Source: a virus
Strand: one strand, 5' to 3'
Length of the DNA: 28,621 bases
Virus record (IMG/VR): IMGVR_UViG_3300032267_000283
Location: 1 to 28,621 of that record
The notes under the pieces were generated by a model. It was not told where the DNA came from and ran no database searches. It worked only from the letters and a program-made list of their open reading frames with translations. Within the stretch, counting starts at the first letter, position 1, and each line of letters opens with the position of its first letter. The translations under genes and the position numbers were made by a program. Positions 22,595-28,621 of this stretch are shown here, piece by piece.

Positions 22595-23575
22595 ATGGCT
22601 AAAAAAGATATCCCTACTTACAAAATAACTATTGACCCTGAATACGCTGAAAACGGACAGGACTTAGGCATTGAACAGATAGCATTCACATCCAATCCTG
22701 CAATCAAGGTCAAAGGGATGGCATTCAATTCTCAAGCTAAGGCTTTATTCTTTACGGATGAGCTCAAATATAGAGTAACTGCACCTGCTTTGATACCTAT
22801 GGAGATATATCGCTTTGATGAGGATACAGATGAGGAGTACAATGTCAAGTTTACTAAGGAGGAAATTGAGAAAATTCATGGAAAATTCATGCAGCAGATG
22901 GTCAACCGAGACCTATTTAACCTGGAGCATGATCAATCTCAGACAGTTCCTGCCTATGTACTTGAGGCATGGATAGTAGACAACCCAAAAAAGGATAAGG
23001 CATACTCATCATTTGGCATTGAAGTGCCTGAGGGTACGCTAATGGTAACTGCTCAGGTAACTGACAAAGAGTACTATGCTGAGCTTGTAGCACAGGAGCA
23101 GATAGGTTTCTCTATTGAGGGATACTTAGGCATGAAATTAAACGAGCAAAAACAATCCCAAAATAAAACACAAATGAATGAGTTAATGTTGCCAGATGGC
23201 GAGCACATCATCAACGAAAAAATCTATATCATCAAGGATGGTAAAGTAGTTGAAGTAAAAGATGTTGAAAAAGAAGAGGTATCTGAAGAGATAGCCCTAG
23301 AGGACACTGTAGTTGAAGAGGAAGTAACAGCAGAAGTTCCTGCAGAGGAAACTACCATGGCAATAGATCCTGCAGTAGATGCAGAGGCTATCCTTGCTAT
23401 AGTTAAGCCTGTAATGGATGAGCAAATGAATGCTTTACTTGCTATGATTGCTGAAATCAAAAATCAATTAGAGGAAGTTCTATCTGTAGAGGTAGAGGAT
23501 GAGGAGATGAGTGAGGCTGTGACTTTAAGTGCACATCAAAAACTAAGTAACTTTGTAAAATTTAATAATAAATAA
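22595..23575 (+). CDS. Prohead serine protease (XkdF-like) fused to scaffold region
   Basis: This 326-residue protein has an XkdF-type N-terminal protease: FNLEHDQ with H112, VLEAWIVD (122-129), KAYSSFGIEVP and GFSIEGYL with probable catalytic S173. The C-terminal part (about residues 215-310) is rich in E, V and A and looks like a coiled scaffold, followed by a helical tail. Protease-scaffold fusions cut the scaffold out of the prohead during maturation. The major capsid gene follows after one base. Confidence 0.85.
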   Translation: MAKKDIPTYKITIDPEYAENGQDLGIEQIAFTSNPAIKVKGMAFNSQAKALFFTDELKYRVTAPALIPMEIYRFDEDTDEEYNVKFTKEEIEKIHGKFMQQMVNRDLFNLEHDQSQTVPAYVLEAWIVDNPKKDKAYSSFGIEVPEGTLMVTAQVTDKEYYAELVAQEQIGFSIEGYLGMKLNEQKQSQNKTQMNELMLPDGEHIINEKIYIIKDGKVVEVKDVEKEEVSEEIALEDTVVEEEVTAEVPAEETTMAIDPAVDAEAILAIVKPVMDEQMNALLAMIAEIKNQLEEVLSVEVEDEEMSEAVTLSAHQKLSNFVKFNNK

Positions 23576-23576
23576 A

Positions 23577-24521
23577 ATGCGTAAATTAAGATTTGATTTG
23601 AACATTGATGCTAGTGCGTTACTAGCACCCAACGCTGAGGCATTCTATGCTCAAGCATATTTAGGAAGCACTGAGATTGCTGATAACTTCCGTACACTTC
23701 CAGGTATCAAGTATAAGACTAAGATTGGTACAGTTACTTTTGGTACAGGATTGTTAGCTACATCTCCATGTAACTTCCCTAACCTTAACACAGATGACTT
23801 AAGCTCACATGAAGTAGACGTATGTGCTCTTTCTGCTATGGCTCAGGTATGTCAGTTTGACCTTGAGCAGTCATTCGTATCTTTACAAATGTCAGCAGGA
23901 TCTAATGGTGATTTCTCTGTAGCTAATTTCTTTAACTTCTATTGGTCAGAAATGGCTAACGCTGTGAACGGACAAATTGAAGCTCTACGTTGGAAAGGTG
24001 ATATCTTATCTGTTAACCCACAACTTGCTTTGTGTGATGGTTACGAGAAGCAATTAGCCGCTTCAGAATTAGCAGGTGATGTTATCAATGGTGGCGGTGG
24101 TGCTATCACTACATTCTCAGGTGTTGGTGGATTAGGTGCAAAATTAGAGGCTGCTTTTGCTTTAGTTCCTGCAGCTATTGCATCACGTACAGCTGATTTA
24201 CGTATCTACATGCCTACTCAATTAGTTAACATCTACCGATTAGGAGTAGCTTCAGGTAACACTCAAGCGTTCATCACTCAAGATTTGTCTTTGACTTACT
24301 TAGGTATCAAAATTGTTCTTTGTCCAGGAATGAGCAACAACAAATTTGTGATCACATTGAAAGATAACTTAATCTTTGCTTTTGATGGTGAGGGAGACCC
24401 ATCTGACCTACGTGCAGTGAACTTATCTGACACTGTTGCTGAGCCTGTAATCAGAACTCGTGCTAACATGAAAGTTGGATTTAGCTTTGTTAATCCTACA
24501 GACATCGTTTACTACGCATAA
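23577..24521 (+). CDS. Major capsid protein
   Basis: This 314-residue protein directly follows the protease-scaffold and resembles HK97-fold capsid proteins of Bacteroidota phages. The N-terminal arm is followed by GIKYKTKIGTVTF (E-loop-like), a long helix around EMANAVNGQIEALRW, a glycine-rich loop (GGGGAITTFSGVGG) and the C-terminal beta segment. Codons are more regular than in other genes, as expected for a highly expressed protein. A strong hairpin lies just after it. Confidence 0.88.
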   Translation: MRKLRFDLNIDASALLAPNAEAFYAQAYLGSTEIADNFRTLPGIKYKTKIGTVTFGTGLLATSPCNFPNLNTDDLSSHEVDVCALSAMAQVCQFDLEQSFVSLQMSAGSNGDFSVANFFNFYWSEMANAVNGQIEALRWKGDILSVNPQLALCDGYEKQLAASELAGDVINGGGGAITTFSGVGGLGAKLEAAFALVPAAIASRTADLRIYMPTQLVNIYRLGVASGNTQAFITQDLSLTYLGIKIVLCPGMSNNKFVITLKDNLIFAFDGEGDPSDLRAVNLSDTVAEPVIRTRANMKVGFSFVNPTDIVYYA

Positions 24522-24532
24522 TAATAATCCAT

Positions 24533-24560
24533 AGAGGGGGGCAACCCCCTTTATATAATA
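24533..24560 (+). terminator. GCAA-tetraloop hairpin after the capsid gene (partial terminator or stabiliser)
   Basis: GGGGG (24536-24540) pairs with CCCCC (24545-24549) around GCAA, a GNRA tetraloop; A24535 pairs with T24550. It is followed by TTTATATAATA, a weak T-run, so it may let some transcription through or protect the 3' end of capsid mRNA. No new late motif follows, so the tail gene depends on readthrough. Confidence 0.6.
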
Positions 24561-24570
24561 CTTTTACACA

Positions 24571-25122
24571 ATGGCTACATGTCAATCTTTAGAGACTATC
24601 GTAAAACCATGCGATAACAACATTGGTGGTATCTATGGTGTTTGGATAAATACACAGGATGAGATAGCTTCTATCACTCCTGCTGACCCATCTATAGTAA
24701 CTGGTGCCAATGCCTGGCAAATTACAGGTATTACATTAATACCGGGTGGTGATTTATTCCAACCATTTGAGGTACGTCGAAACACATCCAACTATACAGA
24801 GGATAGCACTATTGACTTAGTTAATGGTAGCTCTTTTGTAACTCAGACAGTTAATTTAGTATTCCATAGAAGAGATGCTGATAAGTCACGTGCTATTAAA
24901 ATCCTAGGAACAGGACAGCAATACTTGACAGCTATCATCTTAGATGCTAATGGCTTATATTGGTACTTCCCATACTTGCAGTTATCTGCAACAGGTGAGG
25001 GCTCAGGTACAGCTCGTGCAGATGGGTCTAAATATACCGTAACTTTGATGGCTGAAAACCCTTACTTAGCTTACAACATTGATATGACACCTCTTGCACT
25101 TTCTGCAATCGGAGTTCAATAA
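24571..25122 (+). CDS. Major tail protein (tail tube, putative)
   Basis: This 183-residue protein has the size, beta-rich character and place (after capsid) of a tail tube protein. It opens with MATCQSLETIVKPC and contains GGIYGVWINT, the paired pattern TQTVNLVFHRRDADK and GQQYLTAIILDANGLYWYF. Similar proteins are major tail components in Bacteroidota siphoviruses. An intrinsic terminator follows its stop codon. Confidence 0.78.
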   Translation: MATCQSLETIVKPCDNNIGGIYGVWINTQDEIASITPADPSIVTGANAWQITGITLIPGGDLFQPFEVRRNTSNYTEDSTIDLVNGSSFVTQTVNLVFHRRDADKSRAIKILGTGQQYLTAIILDANGLYWYFPYLQLSATGEGSGTARADGSKYTVTLMAENPYLAYNIDMTPLALSAIGVQ

Positions 25123-25145
25123 GCAATTCTACCTCTCTATATTAG

Positions 25146-25173
25146 AGCCCTGCCATATGGTAGGGCTTTTTTT
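25146..25173 (+). terminator. Intrinsic terminator after the major tail gene
   Basis: AGCCCTGCC (25146-25154) pairs with GGTAGGGCT (25159-25167) around ATAT, with one G-T pair, then seven T (25167-25173). It closes the unit begun at 22595; the next late motif starts three bases later. Confidence 0.9.
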
Positions 25174-25175
25174 AT

Positions 25176-25206
25176 GAACATTTGACAAAGCTAAATTAAT
25201 ATAGGT
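25176..25206 (+). promoter_or_regulatory. Late-promoter motif, copy 5 (before 25207)
   Basis: GAACA (25176-25180) and TAATATAGGT (25197-25206) directly abut the GTG start at 25207. The motif follows the terminator at once. This unit would run through portal, connector, holin, endolysin, spanin and exonuclease. Confidence 0.7.
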
Positions 25207-25557
25207 GTGATATACTTAGATCAAGGTGTTATTAATCAGTTTGTACTGACTCTTTCAGAGGTCACTACGGTTACTACACCACACTATTTATTTGTATTCA
25301 CCAATGAAATGAATACCACTAGCACACCACAGCTCTTCACATCCGCTGATACAAGTGCATGGCCCGAAAGATACAATCTGTTTACTCTAGATGAGCCAAC
25401 AGATATATCACTCTTGAAAGGTCAGTTTACTTATCAGGTATATGAAAGCTCAACACCATTCGTTTTGCCTCTTACAATAGCACAAACTACAGGTGTAGTA
25501 ATTGAAGAGGGGAGAATGGTTGTAAGTGGTCCTGCAGGTACATCAATATACGATTAA
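25207..25557 (+). CDS. Conserved phage structural protein (116 aa, GTG start)
   Basis: This 116-residue protein begins MIYLDQGVINQFVLTLSEV and contains HYLFVFTNEM, PERYNLF and GQFTYQVYESS, a pattern of small conserved structural proteins in Bacteroidota phages near the portal gene. A GTG start is chosen because it abuts the late motif and no ATG lies between it and the conserved N-terminus. Function is unknown; it may join the head or neck. Confidence 0.75.
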   Translation: MIYLDQGVINQFVLTLSEVTTVTTPHYLFVFTNEMNTTSTPQLFTSADTSAWPERYNLFTLDEPTDISLLKGQFTYQVYESSTPFVLPLTIAQTTGVVIEEGRMVVSGPAGTSIYD

Positions 25558-25559
25558 CT

Positions 25560-26855
25560 ATGGCTTGGTACGATAGATTTATTAACACAAAACCAAAAGG
25601 TCCTGAAATGGTAGAGGGCTATCAATCATTCAGCACCCCATTCCTACCGGTAGGGAGAGGTAACTTGACACTGCCCTATGTGAATGGTAGATATTCTACT
25701 AACATGTGGGTGCGTTTTGGAACGGATAACCTGTATCCACAAATGCTCAATCAAATGTACTACAGCTCACCTTTACATGGTGCTATTGTAGACTATAAGA
25801 CCAACGCTGTTATTGGTGGAGGGTTTAACCTTACCACCGACAAGCTCACACCTCAGGAAAAACTTGAGATGTTTACCTTTGAAAAGAAAGCTAACCTCAA
25901 GCACACTGTTAAGGCAGTTACTAAGCAGTTAATTATTCACAATCGTGTGTACTTTAAGCTATATTTTGGTGAAAAAAAGAAACTAATCAAGATTGAGAAT
26001 GTCTCACCTGACAAAGTAAGGGTATCTAGGTTTGGAGATATGTACTATTTATGTGATGACTGGAGCACTAACATAGACATCAAAGAGATTAAGCCATACC
26101 ACATCACTTGTAAAGACGAATGCCAGCTATATTCCTACGAGGTACAGTCAGTTGGTCAGGACTTTTACTCACTACCAACATACAGCTCTGCATTAAACTT
26201 TGCTTTTTTAAGTGGTGAGCTATCTTACTTCGCAAAAAGTAACATTCAAAATAGTGTATTCCCTAGCTTTGCTATGATGTTCCCAAAGAGACCACAGTCT
26301 GAGGAGGAAAAACACATGATCAAGGAAACTATTGACAGACTTAAGGGTGCAGCCAATGCCGGTAAGGCAGTTGCATTCTTTGCCAATAGTGCGGACCAAC
26401 TACCTAAGATTGAAAGCCTACCTACTAATGGCAATGATAAGCTATTTCATGAGGCATCTGCATTGAATACAGAACAGATTTGTTTTAGCCATACCATTGA
26501 CCCTATCTTAATGGGTATCCGTACCACTGGTAGCTTGGGTAATGGCAGTGACATCAAGCAAGCCTATGTGATATTTGAAAAAAACGTGGTCATGGAGTTA
26601 CGTCAACAGGTAACTACTATCTTTAATGAGATACTAACCATTGCTCGCATCCCTGCTGAGTTCACAATCAATAACTATCAAATTATTGGTGATACTATTA
26701 TTGAGGTAGATGAGAAGACTGCTCAAGTTAAGGATGCATTGAACAATTTAAGTGATGCACTACTAAGCAAAGTACTTGAAAAAATGACTACCAATGAGAT
26801 ACGAGCTCTAGCATCTTTACCTCCTATTGATGAACCTACTCAACCTATTGTATAA
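25560..26855 (+). CDS. Portal protein
   Basis: This 431-residue protein is of the portal type. It starts with a conserved N-terminal arm (MAWYDRFINTKPKG). Then come FGTDNLYPQML and SSPLHGAIVDYKTNAVIGGG, the clip/stem region (ELSYFAKSNIQNSVFP), and the LGNGSDIKQAYVIFEKNVV segment with C-terminal helices. It forms the dodecameric DNA entry ring contacted by the terminase. Its ATG is separated from the upstream stop by only two bases. Placement after capsid and major tail is unusual. Confidence 0.85.
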   Translation: MAWYDRFINTKPKGPEMVEGYQSFSTPFLPVGRGNLTLPYVNGRYSTNMWVRFGTDNLYPQMLNQMYYSSPLHGAIVDYKTNAVIGGGFNLTTDKLTPQEKLEMFTFEKKANLKHTVKAVTKQLIIHNRVYFKLYFGEKKKLIKIENVSPDKVRVSRFGDMYYLCDDWSTNIDIKEIKPYHITCKDECQLYSYEVQSVGQDFYSLPTYSSALNFAFLSGELSYFAKSNIQNSVFPSFAMMFPKRPQSEEEKHMIKETIDRLKGAANAGKAVAFFANSADQLPKIESLPTNGNDKLFHEASALNTEQICFSHTIDPILMGIRTTGSLGNGSDIKQAYVIFEKNVVMELRQQVTTIFNEILTIARIPAEFTINNYQIIGDTIIEVDEKTAQVKDALNNLSDALLSKVLEKMTTNEIRALASLPPIDEPTQPIV

Positions 26856-27421
26856 TGCTGTACTTTATAACTGAGGCATACCTCAAAACAAACACACCCA
26901 TTACAGCCAATGTGGATGTTAATGACGTAACTCCCTACATTGCAACACAAGCGGCATTAAGAGTTCAGCCTATCTTAGGCACCACGTTCTACAATTACAT
27001 GTTGACTCAGTACAATGCTCAGCTATTAACACCTGATGAAATAGATCTAGTTGAGTTCATTCAGCCAGTCATTGCATGGAGGTCAGCTGAGGATGCTGTA
27101 TTTGGGTTGACATATCAGCTAAAAAACAAAGGACTTCAGACTCAAAACGGAGATTATTCTGCAAGCGTATCCAGGAATGAGGTAGCTTTTGGGATGGAAC
27201 ACTATGCACAAAAGGCTAGTTTCTTTGAGCAACGTTTAATCAGATGGCTACTTGCTAACCGTAATCTGTTCCCTATATTTACATCTACAGCTAACCAGGA
27301 TACTGACCTCAGACCAATGTTCCAAAACTGCTCATGCATCACTCAATGGCAGGATACCTGCACAGGTATGTGTGGTAACTTCCTTGAGAATGGGTACAAT
27401 AACAGCATCCTAATCTTATAA
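26855..27421 (+). CDS. Head-tail connector (DUF6712-like)
   Basis: This 188-residue protein begins MLYFITEAYLKTNTPITANVDV and has helical segments (IQPVIAWRSAEDAVFGLTY, FFEQRLIRWLLANRNLFP) matching small head-tail connectors. The C-terminus is cysteine-rich (CSCITQWQDTCTGMCGNF), a feature of this group in Bacteroidota. It overlaps the portal stop and the holin start by a single base at each end. The role is inferred. Confidence 0.75.
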   Translation: MLYFITEAYLKTNTPITANVDVNDVTPYIATQAALRVQPILGTTFYNYMLTQYNAQLLTPDEIDLVEFIQPVIAWRSAEDAVFGLTYQLKNKGLQTQNGDYSASVSRNEVAFGMEHYAQKASFFEQRLIRWLLANRNLFPIFTSTANQDTDLRPMFQNCSCITQWQDTCTGMCGNFLENGYNNSILIL

Positions 27422-27912
27422 TGAAGTCACAGCTCGCAATACTACTAGCTACAATGCAGGCAAATTGGGTCAAGCTAACAGCTACCATTGCTGCATTCTT
27501 AATGCCTATCTCAGGCTTATTGTTTTTAGTAGGCTTTGTGATCGTACTTGATACTATCACAGGGGTATGGAAATCAGTTAAAAACAAGGTTAAGATAACT
27601 AGCAGAGGTCTATCTGCCATCATTAGTAAGATGCTACTCTATGAGGTGACCGTTATTATGTTTTATATGATTGATAAATTTATATTAAATAATATCATCT
27701 TACAATTTTTCTCAGTAGATTTATTGCTCACAAAGATACTTGCACTCATCCTGGTATCAATAGAGGTCATGAGTATCAACGAAAACTACAAAGCAGTGAA
27801 AGGCCTTGACCTATGGCAGGCAATGAAAAACTTATTTTCAAGAGCTAAGGATATAAAAAAGGACCTAGATGAAATTAGACACAAGCAAGATATTTCAGGA
27901 ACGCCTATCTAA
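27421..27912 (+). CDS. Holin (phage holin 4-like)
   Basis: This 163-residue protein has hydrophobic spans at about residues 20-45 (AAFLMPISGLLFLVGFVIVL), 70-90 (LLYEVTVIMFYMIDKFIL) and 98-118 (TKILALILVSIEVM), with charged ends and a basic loop (KSVKNKVKITSRG). It lies directly before the amidase, overlapping its start by 44 bases. It would form the membrane lesion that releases the endolysin. The family resemblance is moderate. Confidence 0.82.
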   Translation: MKSQLAILLATMQANWVKLTATIAAFLMPISGLLFLVGFVIVLDTITGVWKSVKNKVKITSRGLSAIISKMLLYEVTVIMFYMIDKFILNNIILQFFSVDLLLTKILALILVSIEVMSINENYKAVKGLDLWQAMKNLFSRAKDIKKDLDEIRHKQDISGTPI

Positions 27913-28516
27913 CTCTCAGTATTTCCACGAAGAGTCTGAGAAAAAACAAATATATCTACACCACACTGCAGGCAATGGTAATCCTGTAGCTGTATCACGT
28001 TGGTGGAACAGTAACGGAGATAGGATAGCAACTGCATTTGTAATAGGTGAAAAGGGTAGCATAGTACAGTGCTTCAGTTCTAAGCATTGGGCTTACCATC
28101 TAGGCATAGATAGTCAAGATTTCTCAGCTCATGGACTCAAGTACCAAAACTTAAACAAGCTAAGTGTAGGTATTGAGATATGTAACTGGGGTCCATTGAA
28201 GCTAAAAGATGGGAAGTACTATAACTATGTCAAGGGAGTGGTAGATCCATCAATGGTAACCACATTAGATACACCCTACAAAGGCAATAAGTATTGGTAC
28301 AAATATACGGATGCACAAATTGAAAGCACTCGACAGTTGGTGGAGTATCTATGTGAGACCTATGACATTCCTAAGACTTACCGGTCAGAGATATTCAGCA
28401 TAGATAAAGAGGCGTTCAAAGGAACTGCAGGGATCTACACGCATAACTCAGTGAGAAAAGATAAGGCAGATATTTATCCATGCCCTCGAATGATTAAGAT
28501 GTTACAAAGCCTATGA
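27869..28516 (+). CDS. Endolysin, N-acetylmuramoyl-L-alanine amidase (amidase_2)
   Basis: This 215-residue enzyme is of the T7-lysozyme type. Zinc ligands are visible as YLHHTAG (H31), THNSVRKDKADIYPCP (H192 and C205), with GIEICNWG (101-108) in the core. It cleaves the amide bond between muramic acid and the stem peptide. No signal peptide is present, so release needs the holin. It ends at 28516, inside the terminal repeat, and its stop overlaps the spanin start. Confidence 0.92.
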   Translation: MKLDTSKIFQERLSNSQYFHEESEKKQIYLHHTAGNGNPVAVSRWWNSNGDRIATAFVIGEKGSIVQCFSSKHWAYHLGIDSQDFSAHGLKYQNLNKLSVGIEICNWGPLKLKDGKYYNYVKGVVDPSMVTTLDTPYKGNKYWYKYTDAQIESTRQLVEYLCETYDIPKTYRSEIFSIDKEAFKGTAGIYTHNSVRKDKADIYPCPRMIKMLQSL

Positions 28517-28621
28517 GATACTTAATACCACTATTGATACTTATATCCTGCTCAGCTCCTAAGCGTGCTCAATGGCACTATAAGAAAGCATTAAAGAATG
28601 GACTGCAGTTAGTCCAGGATA
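28499..28621. repeat. Terminal direct repeat, right copy
   Basis: This is an exact duplicate of bases 1-123. It contains the last codons of the endolysin and a truncated second copy of the spanin gene, which would start at 28513. The partial spanin copy is not a separate gene. Confidence 0.95.

Noticed and set aside
1-28621. tRNA genes, CRISPR arrays, integrase or attachment sites
   Set aside because: None was recognised by reading either strand; a covariance-model search was not possible here.

Overview
The window is a complete genome of a small tailed phage (siphovirus-like, Caudoviricetes), apparently circular or circularly permuted. The first 123 bases are repeated exactly at the end, so the unique genome is 28,498 bp, and the endolysin gene at the right end runs straight into the spanin gene at the left end. 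The host is probably a member of Bacteroidota (Flavobacterium-like). Evidence for this: host-type promoters of the TTTG / TAnnTTTG kind, no Shine-Dalgarno dependence, a DUF3127-type protein, a VirE-N/BT4734-type primase-helicase, and structural proteins of the kinds seen in phages of this phylum. No integrase, excisionase or clear lysogeny module is visible, so it is most likely virulent. No tRNA, CRISPR array or insertion sequence was seen. Genes are densely packed, often with ATGA overlaps, and no gene-free stretch exceeds about 250 bases.

Left part (15-1207): a unimolecular-spanin-like protein and a DEDDy exonuclease, continuing the lysis operon from the right end. Early region (1290-10574): a host-type promoter with two palindromes drives small acidic and membrane proteins, an orphan C5 cytosine methyltransferase and a stand-alone DnaA domain-IV-like protein, ending at an intrinsic terminator. 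Next comes a candidate origin with six copies of ATCGTCAT, then a primase-helicase, a VRR-NUC nuclease, an ERF annealing protein, a YqaJ-type exonuclease, a DUF3127 protein with an SSB-like acidic tip, an HTH regulator, several small membrane proteins and finally a sigma-factor-like protein.

Late region (10552 rightwards through the circle): small and large terminase, tail-tip and hub proteins, tape measure, tail-completion-like protein, fibre and neck-like protein. Two tail-assembly-chaperone-like genes follow on the minus strand, the only reverse genes. Then come protease-scaffold, major capsid, major tail protein, portal, head-tail connector, holin and endolysin. The structural order is unusual: the tail module precedes the head module and portal comes after capsid.

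The most interesting observation is a conserved bipartite motif, [AG]AACA then a fixed spacer then [TC]AATATAGGT. It sits 0-2 bases before the start codon at five places (10552, 13083, 19956, 22595, 25207), and those five places are where the late plus-strand transcription units begin. It looks like a phage late-promoter class, and the sigma-like protein encoded just upstream of the first copy is the obvious candidate for recognising it. The second is a possible dedicated initiation system: a DnaA domain-IV-like protein encoded next to iterons that resemble altered DnaA boxes.
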